Source: Jimgerdemannia flammicorona (taxonomy: Eukaryota > Mucoromycota > Endogonomycetes > Endogonales > Endogonaceae). Taken from it: 33,373 bases of DNA. The position numbers were made by a program, and so were the translations under genes. Below the pieces are notes generated by a model. That model saw only the letters and a list, made by a program, of their open reading frames with translations. It was not told the origin of the DNA and ran no database searches. This document shows positions 9,505 to 19,900 of the stretch, piece after piece. Where the stretch lies: the NCBI GenBank assembly GCA_003990745.1, contig RBNI01000331.1, positions 1 through 33,373 on the forward strand, given 5' to 3'. Position 1 is the first letter of the stretch; every line of letters starts with the position of its first letter.

Positions 9505-10563
9505 TTAGCTCGTAGGTGATGATATTGCTTGTGTAATTGTCAGACACATCAATGGAGTTGTGAGTTGCATGCTGCTCCGGGCACCATCATCGTCCCACAG
9601 GGCAACCAACCAACGTGCAGTGAGCATCCAAAGCAATTGTCGTTCTTGTCTCCCGAACGACGCCAATGGCAGCACATCTGTTGGCTTGCTGTGCAGGAAT
9701 CTGTGAAGACAGTTTACACCGACATCGTCAGCCATATGTTTGTACAGCTCGTCATCAACATCATCCACACGCAGGTGGGTGTAGAACTCCAAAGAGAGTA
9801 TATAACAGAGAATCTCATCCATGGTTGCTAGCATGCATCTAAATTTATCACTCAAATACTTCAACATTTGCCGAAGCTAGCCTGGGTGTCTGCCAGATGA
9901 GTTAAAGATAGCATCCAGAATCACACTGCAATCGACAGACTTCGCAACCCATTGACTGATGAGGACGAGTCGCAGTGTCAATGCTGTAACTTTGTTCTGT
10001 GTCAAACCCAGCCATCGCATGCCCATGGTGCAGATGTACTGCAGTAGAAATATGTTGCTGTTGTATTGATTGGGGTCAAGTCATAACAGGAGTAGGATTT
10101 GTAGATGCTGTCCTGACTCCACATATAGACACTGCCAGAAATATGGTGCGTCCAGTCCAGACAGGACATCCACGTCATCGATTATGAGGCGCACAGTCGA
10201 GTTTGCATCTGTGTGTTATAGCCATGTTGTCGTTGGTTTGGCCTTCGTGCGCCAGTAATTGCTGAACACGGTTTCTGGATTTGGCATCCTGCTGTTGATC
10301 ACGAACTCCGACAGCAAAACATACACAACAGATCCCTCGCCGTGCTGCAATCTGATATGCTTGATGAGTTTGTATGCAAGCACAGTTTTGCCTGATGAAG
10401 GTGGACCACAGACGACAAGCATGTTACAGGTCTGCCAAAGATCAAACAGTCCAGTTAGTCGAAGTGGTGAAATGTAACATGCATCATTGACGGTAGTATC
10501 TCTGACATTGTGTCCATCGTCTGCAAACGACAGAGCCTGCACCCGACATAAGATGGGTCTGTG
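9505..10563 (-). pseudogene. P-loop ATPase with Walker A and B, three in-frame stops
   Basis: A single frame of about 353 codons, with TAA at 10216-10218, TGA at 10081-10083 and TAG at 9877-9879 and no frameshift. Walker A is VCGPPSSGKTVLAYK (about residue 45) and Walker B is RLIIDDVDVL (about residue 125), separated by the TAA. Downstream are long helical segments (ALTLRLVLISQW, QMLKYLSDKFRCML). Order and spacing fit an AAA+ or STAND-type ATPase; the layout is loosely like ORC/Cdc6 proteins or the ATPase part of CRN proteins, but I cannot choose. No ATG opens the frame; a 5' exon is likely. The stops are compatible with Gln, Trp or Arg codons changed by one transition. Confidence 0.55.
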
Positions 10564-10723
10564 TCAATGCTGAACTGGTACTCTTTTCAATATTCTTCTA
10601 CTGTGAAGTGTTATCATTTAACAAACAATATAATGCTGATGATGACTCAGATTTATGACAATGTAATAGGTTGTATTTGCTCATTTATTCGGATTGACAG
10701 ATCTCAAACTCATCATTATAACC

Positions 10724-12241
10724 TCAATCATAAGAGGCTTCTTCCATCTCAAAATCGCTATACTCAGCCACAATCCTGGCTGCAGTCTCATCCATTCTTT
10801 TAATTTGCAGGGCCTCAGCTGCTTCTATTCTCAGTTTCTTTGCGTTGTTTCTACTTGGTCTGATTGTCACGTCGTTTTCGTAATCTCTCTGACCATTCTT
10901 GCACAACCCAATGTCAATATCGAATTTATCCAGATAGAATCCAGGTAAGGTCCACTGTCCACAACTGCACAATGTCCCATCTCTGATATGTTTACCCAGT
11001 AATTCTTTGCAGTTGGAGTTGCAATACATGATGTTACCACTTTCTGAAAATGTGTCAGAGCCCCATATCTAGGCCATGGCCTGGATGTGGTATTGATCAC
11101 AGTTAGGGCCAATACCACTCGTTAGGTCTGAAGAAATATAGAAATCGTTATGTAAATAATAGAAAGAGATGTAATTTGAAATTTACAATAATACGCTATC
11201 TTTGTTACCTTTGCTTTTTTGCGAATAGATCATCATGTTATCTAGTCTTGCTAATCTCCATCTGTAGTAGTGGTGGCAAATCAGTTTAATTATCTACCAA
11301 ATAAAAAGACAAAAATTTAAAAAGGCTAAACACCCACTTGCAGTATATACAGCATATTAATGTTTCATTAGGATCCAGTTCCAGATTTCCTGCCTTCACG
11401 CTTTCTGGATCTTTACCGAGGTTATCTATTTTATAAGGCTCGCTAACTGATGTGTGTGATAGCAATTAGGATCTATAGGCATGTAGATAAGCATCAATAC
11501 ATACACACTGAATACACATATAATAGGTTGAGATCAACCAGGAACTTCATGTAGGTTGAGTTACTTGGATCTAACACCATCCCCATATCCTCATACAGAT
11601 CCAGCTGAGCATAGAAACTTGAGTTGGGCCTTCAAAAAAGAGCTAAAATAGTGAGAAAGTGTAGGCAGATAGCATTCATAATGAGAGTATACACGCTATT
11701 ACCCCAGACACACTTTGCCTGACTCCGCATTTTTCTGATCATATCAAGAAGTTCATCAACCAATTTCCCATTCAACAGGTACTTCATGAGATAGGCAACG
11801 ACTAGTGTAACATTGCGTGATATTCCCTGCTCGCAATGCACGAGCACCGGGTTTCCACTAGTATGCGCATCATTAATAAATTGTGTGCCAGAGTCCAGAT
11901 GTTGTATAATGTTAGTATCTTTGTCATCTGGGATGTTGATAACCATGTGTTGCATAACCTACAAGGATGAGGGTTTAATAGTGTATTGAATATACACTAC
12001 ATTTAGTCAACATAGTCGCTTTTCGTACCTTTGGGAAAATGCTATTGGAAGTGTTGCAGACTGACACTATAATGTTGATCCTCTTGTTGTTGATCTCATT
12101 TTGAGATGTAGCAGCATTGAGTCTATTTGGACAGGTTGTTAGTTGTATGTGGATGGGGCTCTAGTTGACTACATTACTCTCAACATACCCGCTTAGGAAT
12201 AGACCATTGAACACTTTGACTGCTAGATCTGCGACTGACAT
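10724..12241 (-). pseudogene. YVH1: Yvh1/DUSP12-type dual-specificity phosphatase, six exons, two in-frame TAG
   Basis: Exons read 12241-12029, 11958-11714, 11629-11505, 11446-11338, 11261-11209 and 11127-10724. The five introns (58-84 bp) all have GT...AG and the total is 1149 bases, exactly 383 codons, matching the usual Yvh1 length. The phosphatase loop is VLVHCEQGISRN (HC-x2-G-x-S-R). After it comes AKPNSSFYAQLDLYE, the family's P-N-x-x-F-x-x-Q-L block, created by splicing. The C-terminal zinc domain is present: CCIYCKWRLARL, then YCNSNC and LCSCGQWTLPGF. Yvh1 is a conserved phosphatase acting in late 60S ribosome assembly. TAG codons sit at 12161-12163 (exon 1) and 11069-11071 (exon 6). 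Everything else, including splice sites, looks functional, which makes old pseudogene status odd. Confidence 0.8.
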
Positions 12242-12402
12242 CCTGCTAATCGTAGTTCAATGCATATACTCTCTATTTTAAATTTAAATACTCTGTATAT
12301 AATAATGACCATATAAAATGACATATTTATTTAGTCATATATATGACAAATCATGACTTTGTAATTTTAGTGTATACAGGTTGTATGTTGGATAAACAGT
12401 AG

Positions 12403-13500
12403 CTAGAAACAGTCCTCTTCAATAGTGTCGAGTTGGGCCCACAATGCTCTATCGATTGTGAGCTGTATTACTGAACCATATTCGCTAATGACTGCATCTG
12501 TAAAGCCGCTTTGCGCTAGCATGTTTGACAACCCTGGATCTGTTAGCAGAGATACTGGAAGGATGACCCATTCAAGTTTTGAATATTCTTGTAGCACCCA
12601 TTGCATAAACTTTGCCGCCATGCCATACCAGTCATTCATCTCTAGTGATTTTAATTCGGGCCATGGCCAAACAACAGGCATTTTTAACACCCAATTACTG
12701 TGGAATCTTGGGTGTTTGAGTTCTTCAAGCCTTGGACAGTATTCCATCAATACCTCCAGATCATCTTTATTAATGAGACTGAATCCACTCTCAGTAGTTT
12801 TTTTGTATACCTGCATACATTTGAGGTTTGAACAATTCGCTACAAAGATTTTAAAAATGGTGTGGAAGATTTCCAGATCCCAATAGTAATGATTGATTGT
12901 CTGTATGATTGACAGATCCTCCACCATTGGAAACTGATTATAGTGTGTCTGCAAACAAGGTATACCGCACCAACAATGTGTATCTGATATTGTAATTCGC
13001 TGCAACTGTGGTCAGGATGGTAACAGACACCACATAATTTTGATGCTAATAGCCTGCACCTCTACAGACTGAATGGTAGTGCACTGTGTGAGTGCTAGTT
13101 GAGCCTTATAGCTGGGATTGTGGATGATTTTGACTGTCGTTGGTGTTGTTGTGCACAAAATGTCCTCCAGGGCTGCATCAGAAGCATCTTGCTACACCTA
13201 CAAGGTTGTAAGTCTGGTGTGGTAGTCGAGACCAACACTCTGTGAGCTCTTCAACAGGTCCGCCAGGTGTCGCAGGTGGTCTGGCTCACCATCACCAAAT
13301 GGACATTCAATGTGATGAGTTGGTATCCAAGGCCGCACCTGGTTGTAGAATCTATGTGACACCATAGACAGCGTCAGCAGGTCTAGAAACGTCTCTGTCA
13401 TATATCCAATGATCTGATCAATAGTTTCGACAGCCAGTTTATCCCAATGGTTGACTAGTATGTCCTGGGTTGAGTTTGTATCTGTGCAAAGACGCTTTAT
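12403..13500 (-). pseudogene. F-box/LRR protein copy A, three in-frame stops and an ATA start
   Basis: A single frame from 13500 to TAG at 12403. It opens at ATA (13498-13500), near where copy B has ATG. An F-box-like segment follows (LAVETIDQIIGYM, then FLDLLTLSMVSHRFYNQVRP) and then leucine-rich segments such as CPRLEELKHPRF and WPWPELKSLEM. Internal stops are TAG at 13198-13200, TAG at 13192-13194 and TGA at 13012-13014; no frameshift. Alignment to copy B places the first TAG and the TGA at TGG (Trp) codons. About 50 codons present in copy B are missing here without breaking frame. F-box proteins are substrate adaptors of SCF ubiquitin ligases. Confidence 0.65.
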
Positions 13501-13886
13501 GTTGTGGAGTTTGATAGCGTATTTATATAATTTTGATTGTCATATATATATATTCTGTAATACACACCATGTGATTATTATGCAGATGAATGCACGTTCC
13601 CAAGCCAATATCACAACAATATATATCTCATCCACAGGTCACTAAAATAAAGAGAGATATATAGGGTTTTCAAATTTCCATGCAGTATTTTGTGCCATCA
13701 CCAATAGAGTAATTCACTCTTGACAGTTCAGACCAAGGCGGAATCGAAGTGAAATCTGAATTTGCTGATTGTTACATGTTTAAAAATATAACGACACTAT
13801 TACTAATAATGAAAGTGTGTGTATAGCATTAATATATCATATCTAAATACCTTTTACCACTACAACCTTCCACCCCCTTACACTGA
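13501..13886. other. Intergenic with a half palindromic element
   Basis: No gene. A degenerate right half-arm of the 57-bp element, GATGAATGCACGTTCCCA, lies at 13585-13602, about 285 bases before ubiquitin-like copy 2. Confidence 0.5.
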
Positions 13887-14224
13887 ATGTCAACTGCTGA
13901 AAGTCCTTTTGCATGATACAATTTTCGCCCTGATGATGCTATCCGAAGCTCAAATAAAAAAAAAAAGTGGACTATGTGACAATCAGCATTACATGGCTCG
14001 ACGAAACAATACATTCACTCAAAATCGAAACTACTGCTAACATTGGCGAATTGGACATCAACATCAAGAAATATCACAATCCCAAAGGAAAGGATTACAT
14101 TCTTAAGCGAATGGATGGTACATCTCTTATCAACTTTGACATGACCGATGAAAGCATTACGATGGAAAATCTTGGGGTTAATTCCAGTTGGATGCTCGTC
14201 ATGCAGCCAAATCCAGACCCGTAG
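13887..14224 (+). pseudogene. Ubiquitin-like small protein, copy 2, with TGA and an A-run frameshift
   Basis: ATG at 13887-13889 opens a frame with TGA at 13914-13916; a run of 11 A (13956-13966) then puts the conserved domain in a different frame (nine or twelve A would restore it). The domain (13967-14224) has VTISITWLDET, NPKGKDYILKRMDG, DESITMENLGV and a final SWMLVMQPNPDP, closely matching copies 3 and 4. It could be a pseudogene, a homopolymer sequencing error, or a separately initiated small protein. Flanking sequence (ACTACAACCTTCCACC) is also shared with copy 3, so the repeated unit extends upstream of the gene. Confidence 0.5.
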
Positions 14225-14456
14225 CTAGGATTGTGTTCGTAAATAATACACATTTATTCATAATGGTCTCAATGATTGAAGCTTTGTATTGACTTGAGCA
14301 ATTTGTAGAGAGACACATATACACTGTATTCTACAGACTCTAAAATAAAATGACGTGGATTAGCATCAGTAAATTGTGCTTTAATATGATAGTGGTGGAA
14401 GTGGGAGGTCATATATTGCCATAACTCTGATAACAACTAACTCACAGGTGTGGATA
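14225..14456. other. Intergenic, may hold a 5' exon of the MIR gene
   Basis: A good 3' splice site (ACTAACTCACAG) ends at 14447, just before the MIR gene frame, so a short 5' exon may lie near 14350-14400. I could not fix its 5' splice site. Confidence 0.35.
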
Positions 14457-15080
14457 ATGAACTCAAACACCAACAGATATCTGTATTGGAAAAAAGTATA
14501 CTACAGTTCACAATCGAGGGCATGTAGTCTTGTCGTAACCACATACCCATTTGTTAAAGAATACGATGATAATCGCAATGAAGCTTGTACTTGGAAGTTT
14601 GTCAAATCGGTGTCTACCATTAACCAGGACCAACATATCTGCTTCAGTGATATAGTCTTTTTCCAACTGGTGGTCAACACAAGACTGTATTTACATGGAA
14701 GCCTAAATCAATCTGCACCTGTTACTAACACGGTACATGAAGTCTCAGTCCGCTTTTTCAAAAATACTGAACCAAATGAATATGATGAGTGGATGATTAT
14801 ACCTTACGATGATGCTGGCAGAGACATCGGTTTTGATACTCTAAGTCATCTGACTAATATCAGTTGCTTTAAGTTGTGCCATAAACACACTAATGAATAT
14901 CTTGTGTCTCACAACAAAAGTATTCTGTCTATCTCGACCCAATGCACACCTGATCAACCAGACATCAAACTGCAACAACAAAAAAAGCTTAACATATCTG
15001 GATCCTATTATAAGGTACTACTGCTTGCAGCATCTGATTACAATCATCAAGAGGATGTTTGGTACATCGCACATAGCTAA
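14457..15080 (+). CDS. MIR-domain-like protein (207 aa)
   Basis: Uninterrupted frame from ATG at 14457 (open to 14448) to TAA at 15078-15080. It shows three repeats of the MIR/beta-trefoil type: NTNRYLYWKK, NTRLYLHGSL and HTNEYLVSHN, each of the form 'N/H-T-x-x-Y-L', plus the interspersed TWKF, EWMIIPYD and final DVWYI that mark trefoil strands ('W-x-I'). MIR domains occur in protein O-mannosyltransferases, SDF2 and inositol-trisphosphate receptors and bind ligands; here the domain stands alone with no membrane segment. A 5' exon may be missing. The neighbours give no functional hint. Confidence 0.6.
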   Translation: MNSNTNRYLYWKKVYYSSQSRACSLVVTTYPFVKEYDDNRNEACTWKFVKSVSTINQDQHICFSDIVFFQLVVNTRLYLHGSLNQSAPVTNTVHEVSVRFFKNTEPNEYDEWMIIPYDDAGRDIGFDTLSHLTNISCFKLCHKHTNEYLVSHNKSILSISTQCTPDQPDIKLQQQKKLNISGSYYKVLLLAASDYNHQEDVWYIAHS

Positions 15081-15288
15081 CTAAACAAATCGTAGTTTCC
15101 AAACAACTCAGGAACATTCATACCACTACTATAGTATTTGTAATGTTGCTCTGAATGTTCTATGTATATTTTGGACATCCACATAATATATCAGTTGTGT
15201 ATAATTATAAGTGTAAAGTTCATTAAATATATGATATCGTGAGACTGTTCAAATATTTATTACACCTAACCTCTTTTTAAAAACTTGG

Positions 15289-15725
15289 TCATTTCTTCAC
15301 ACCATTAAACATATCTAGTGCCTCTTTGTCAAAGAAATCTTTAGCATTTGTCTGATCAATTACAAGAATTATCCCACTGTCATCCTCATAACGGCTACAT
15401 CCTGTGTTCCTACAAGGATATATCACAATTATGCCAATGAACGATATGCAGATTTTTACCTTGCAATACCTCTGCTATAGCAGAGGTGGGGGGTTGGTTT
15501 GTAATGCAGTTAGTATAGCACTTGGCATGAAGACAGGTATATCCATCTTCCAAAGAGTGAGTTCGGTGATAACAATGTAGTCAAAACATAGTGTTAGCTT
15601 TGACTTTATCAACTCCTTGAGCTCACTAATATAGCACTTTAATGAATCGTGATTGGGAATATATGGTCAGACAGTGGAGTGTTACTATGGACGAGATAGT
15701 TGAGGGTTAGGTCATTGGTCGACAT
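15289..15725 (-). pseudogene. Internally deleted CRN (Crinkler) copy
   Basis: ATG at 15723-15725 opens a sequence parallel to the CRN gene at 24169-27482. It begins with a matching N-terminus, has TAA at 15639-15641 where the other copy has CAA (Gln), then a one-base deletion. The frame then reads the hallmark ITELTLWKMDIPVFMPS and meets TAG in an 18-bp palindrome (15469-15486). Directly after this it reads GIILVIDQTNAKDFFDKEAL, which matches the extreme C-terminus of the full CRN. The whole P-loop and most of the nuclease-like part are missing, so this is a deletion remnant joining the two ends of the gene. Confidence 0.7.
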
Positions 15726-15810
15726 ACTGTGAAGAACAGTGTAGTCAGTCACTATAAAAAGTACATGTTTAGTAGTTGTCGCGTCACATATTTTTATCCA
15801 AGTTCTGTGC

Positions 15811-15868
15811 TATGGGTGTACACTAGTCCCACTAGGTGCACACCAGTCCCACTGGGTGCACTTTCCCT
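15811..15868. repeat. 20-bp tandem repeat joined to a half palindromic element
   Basis: Two copies of a 20-bp unit (GTGTACACTAGTCCCACTAG and GTGCACACCAGTCCCACTGG) differ at three sites, all transitions. They run into a right half-arm of the 57-bp element (GTGCACTTTCCC, 15857-15868). Related flanking sequence occurs beside palindrome copies 6 and 7. Confidence 0.65.
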
Positions 15869-15959
15869 GACGCTCACATCACAAACATATATGTGGCTGT
15901 CACGGTCAATAAGATGTATTATAAATAAATACCACTACAACCTTCCACCTCTTCATTAA

Positions 15960-16295
15960 ATAGCACCTGAACAAAATTATTTTAAAAGATTCTATCCAGA
16001 ACTTTATAAAGTTCAGAATGACATCATTAAACTGAGCGAAGAATTTGTGACAATCAGCATTCAATGGCTTGATGGAACAACACATCTACTCAAAATCGAA
16101 ACCTCGAACAATATTGGCATGCTGCTCTTCACCCTTGAGACAGACCACAATCCTAAAGGAAAAGATTTCATCTTGAAGCGAATGGATGATACATCGCTTG
16201 TCGACTTTGACACGAACAATGAAAGCATTACGATGGAAAATCTTGGGATCAATCCTGAATGGAAGCTTGTCATGGAGCCAGATCCAATCCCGTAG
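15960..16295 (+). pseudogene. Ubiquitin-like small protein, copy 3, with ATA in place of the start
   Basis: The frame is open from 15960 to TAG at 16293-16295 with no internal stop. Its N-terminus aligns base for base with copy 4 (EQNYF, then a charged linker), but the codon aligned to copy 4's ATG is ATA (15960-15962). The domain reads VTISIQWLDGTTHLLKIE, NPKGKDFILKRMDD, ESITMENLGI, then WKLVMEPDPIP. Without an upstream start, translation could only begin at a later near-cognate codon. The downstream flank also aligns to copy 4. Fold and function as for copy 1. Confidence 0.55.
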
Positions 16296-16820
16296 TTAGT
16301 GTTGTTGTTGTTGTCTTCGTAGATAATACACATTTTATTCATAACGGTCCTAAGCGATATCTGACAGAATAGTTAGTATCTTAGTTTCCAGATAACTCAG
16401 AACTATAATATTTGTAATGACTCTGAAATATACAGTATCATTATTTAAACAAATTTTCCAAATCAATAATTTATATATGCTTGTGTTGGAAATATATATT
16501 GTTCAAACCACCTTTTAAGACATGTACTAATGGCAATTGTTGTAGATAAGTCTGAGGTTCACATATATGTATATTGCGACCCCCTAAACATGTCATACGT
16601 AGTCAGACCCCTTGTGCTATATATATATATATATCAATATATCAACATATTTAAAAGATGTGTTCAAGTCACTCATTATTGTGCTCAGGCTTAAATATAG
16701 AAATTAAAAATAGACCATAGTAGTAGTTATATGACAATAATGATATCAACCTAAATTATATTTTCAATTTCTATTGCTAAGTTGCTCTATAATGTGACTG
16801 TTAACGAAGACACTTGAGTT
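16296..16820. other. Intergenic, AT-rich
   Basis: Downstream flank of ubiquitin-like copy 3 and promoter side of the BTB gene. It includes a (TA)n run near 16617-16632. Nothing else is supported. Confidence 0.45.
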
Positions 16821-18461
16821 ATGAATGAGCAACAACCAGATACTGGGCTCGATCTTAAGAGTGACATTGCAAACATCTTGAACAACACTGTCTACCATGA
16901 TCTGACAATTGTGTATGCCGATGGCATCAAGGTGACAACATGTTGCAGTATCCTTGCAGGGAGATGTCCATTTTTCCATGCAATGCTGTACGGTGGCATA
17001 TGTGAGGCCACATCAAATACCATCAAGTTGAATGCCATTGAGTCACATGTGCTTCGCGACGTTCTCATCTTTGTGTTTACCGAAACTATACTGGATCTTC
17101 TAACTGACATTATAGGACTGTACTGCACAGCAAACTTTCTGCTATTACCCAGACTTTCGGAGCTGGTGGTTAGCCATTTAGCAAGTCCCAATGATCCAGA
17201 TGATGTAATATTGCTACTTGAAACTGTGGGGAAGGTAGTACCCCATGATGAACTCAACAGCAAGTTCTACAATGCTATTGTTAAATCACTGTATATCCAT
17301 GAATTATCCATTGGAAGTCTAAGCAATATGTCTATGGATATTCTGGAGATGATTCTCACAACCCAGAACTCTAGTACCATACCCCAGCATACTCTGCTTC
17401 TGTGTGTGATCGATTGGGTATGGTGTCATTGTAATGAGGCTCCATCAGCGGTCGATCGCCATGCTGTTCTCAATGACATCGACCGAGGAGCAATTCACAT
17501 ATCTTGCACCCACAACGACTTCTTAAAACTAGTTGATCACATAGATCTCGTGCGCATCAGCCCATGCCGTCTCAAAACTATTACAGGAGCCATCAATGCG
17601 CTGGTGTCTATTGTGGTAGCTGTCAATCCCATAGACGTTATTGGGTCTAGAATCACCCAGATTGATGATGAGGAATTCTTTTCAAAAACACAACAAGAGA
17701 TGATGGATATGCTGAATTGGTAAGAGGTGGATCTGACATCTCTTGAGGTAGATCTTCTACAGCTGTACAATGAGCTACCTGTCCCAGCCAGTCGATTGAA
17801 TAAGGCAGAGCGATGTATGTCATTTATGGTGAGTCTGGACAATGGATGGCGGGTGATGGAGGTGCTGGTTACGGAATCGACGAATATAATGTGGATGCTT
17901 GATATCGACAAATACTACATGTTTGACATATGGGCATCTATTGTTCTCTCAGGGATTTATGGTCCACACTACTATGCGGATGATGGATTGTCACTTTTTC
18001 GCTATTTATGCAATTATATAAGTGTGGATGGTAGCCATTGTTTAATCCATCTGAGCATAGACCTCGACATAGTCAAAACCACAGTTAGAAAAACACTGGA
18101 TAACTTGTAGACAATTGCTGATGATGATGCAGTGTTGACGACTTGGTTTGTCTGAAATGACCTTAACATGCTGTTTGATTACTGCTATATGGGTGACCAA
18201 CACAACATTGCAAGAATATTTGCTAATATTGTGCAAAAGGGGTTTGGCCAGCTGCTTGGAATAGCCAATATCAGAGTTGAACAATACAACATCAATGGTG
18301 TATGGGTATTTATTACAGGATTCAGACAATTCATCTTGCTGGCCATTATACATTGTATCAGTTTGGTAAATGATGCCAAGATTGTTTCCCTATATAAGGG
18401 ATCTCTAGTATTACATGACATTATATCAGAATTAAAACTATCTCAACTACAGGGTATTTGA
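16821..18461 (+). pseudogene. BTB-BACK domain protein, one frame with TAA, TAG and TGA
   Basis: ATG at 16821 opens a frame that continues to TGA at 18459-18461 without a shift but contains TAA at 17721-17723, TAG at 18108-18110 and TGA at 18153-18155, one of each stop. Residues 20-110 form a BTB/POZ domain (DLTIVYADGIKVTTCCSILA, then FFHAML, then LRDVLIFVFTETI); residues 130-230 resemble BACK (LLCVIDWVWCHCNEAPSAVD). BTB proteins usually bring substrates to cullin-3 ubiquitin ligases. The C-terminal part has no domain that I recognise. A natural 300-residue BTB-BACK product ending at the TAA is possible, but the downstream sequence remains clearly protein-like. Confidence 0.7.
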
Positions 18462-18485
18462 ACTATGGTATATGTTATATAAATC

Positions 18486-19781
18486 TTAGCTAGGATAGGA
18501 AGTGTCATTCTTAAATTCTTTACACAGTCTGCTATCTATAGTAAACTGAATAAATGAGCCGCATTTACTGTGAGACTTCTCTACAAAACTGTGCATTTCC
18601 AGTGTGTCTAATACCTTTGAGTCACTTGTCAGTGCTATGGGAATAACAATATTCTCGAGATCTCTACTACCATACAGTGCCTGACTAACAAACTCTGCTA
18701 TGACTGAGGCACACCACACTTCCAACACTCTTAAATGCCTCCATGGCCACCCTGCATCCAACACTGAATTGCCTGTGAGTATTGAACTTGGTGGAAGCTT
18801 GAGTTCCTTGAGGGATTGACAGTATCTTGCCAATATATCCAAGTGTTCGTCATCAATTAGGCTGCTTTCTCATGATAGGTTATCCTCCACTCATTTGAGG
18901 GATGGACATCTCCTAATAAGTGATTGAAAAAGAGTTTTGGCCATTCTCCAATCTGCATTAGACTTAATCGTGTGCATGACGAATAGCTCTTCCACAAGTA
19001 AAAGCTGGACAAATTTCTTGTGCAATATAGAAATTTGGTGTGCTAAATGGAAATTCACAATTTTAATCCTGTGCAACCATGGCCAGTATGTAAACTGACA
19101 AAATCCAATGGGGTAGTTAATGGCCTCCAGCTCCACGGATTCAATAGAGATGCAATCTGCAAGTGCATGCTGACATACATCATTGAGCATACCACTGATC
19201 TTGACTATAGTCAGATATGGTTGGATAGATGCTATCAAATGTTTCAGACCCTCGTCTGTGTCCTTGTTAATGTCAGTTTTATTTTGCAGCCACAGACTGT
19301 TAACTGAGCGAATGTGGGGTATGAGCTGGTGAAGAAATATCGAATTTGTGGAGCCGTGGATGCGGATGCAGAGCTCTTTGAGTATTGTAATGCGTAAAAT
19401 AATTAACAAGTCTGCTGCCATTGTATCAGATATATCTGTTGGTATCCATAGGATGGTGAGCTCATTGTGGTATGCAAGGGCATATTTCTGCGAGGCCACC
19501 AGTAGCATTGCTAGGTGATGGACATGGATGTTGTCAGTCTCTCTCTCAAATGGACATTTTATGCGATGGGTGGGTATCAGAGGTCGAACTATATTGTAGA
19601 GTTGGTTCGACACCAATGATATGGAGAGCAGGTTTAAGAAGTCTTCTGTTGTATCACCCATCAGATAACTGGTAATCTGCTGAATAGTTTCTGTGGCCAG
19701 CTCTCCCTAGTGGCAAACGGGTACTACTACCGAGGTGCTCGGATCAGGTACTACTGATATGCGATGATATTTTGTGGACAT
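18486..19781 (-). pseudogene. F-box/LRR protein copy B, three in-frame stops
   Basis: ATG at 19779-19781 opens a 431-codon frame with TAG at 19707-19709, TGA at 18891-18893 and TGA at 18870-18872. F-box-like segment: GELATETIQQITSYL then FLNLLSISLVSNQLYN. Leucine-rich segments follow, including SVELEAINYPIGFCQFTYW and CPSLK and later CQSLKELKLPPSS. Aligned with copy A, the TAG stands where copy A has TGG (Trp), and the first TGA faces a Cys codon. It is longer than copy A by about 50 internal codons. It is presumably an SCF adaptor if expressed. Confidence 0.65.
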
Positions 19782-19836
19782 TGTGGTTGGGGTATGAATT
19801 TGTTAGATCACAATAGAAGATGTGATTTTGAGCATC

Positions 19837-19893
19837 GGGGAAAGTGTATTCACATGGACGGGATAATCCCATCCACGTGAATGCACTTTCCCC
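19837..19893. repeat. 57-bp palindromic element, copy 5
   Basis: Full-length copy with CACATGGACG on the left and ATCCACGTG on the right. It ends seven bases before the ATG of the ankyrin gene at 19901. Confidence 0.9.
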
Positions 19894-19900
19894 GACGCTC

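Noticed and set aside
11636..11640. TGA after the phosphatase exon as another in-frame stop
   Set aside because: It lies in a clean 84-bp intron (11630-11713); splicing gives the conserved P-N-x-x-F-x-x-Q-L block.
16892..17263. Minus-strand frames across the BTB gene
   Set aside because: Antisense to a recognisable BTB domain; Ser-rich shadow sequence.
17719..17765. TAA at 17721 as part of an intron (GTAAGA...CTACAG)
   Set aside because: The interval would be under 50 bp, shorter than any other intron here, and splicing would break the protein-like frame that follows.
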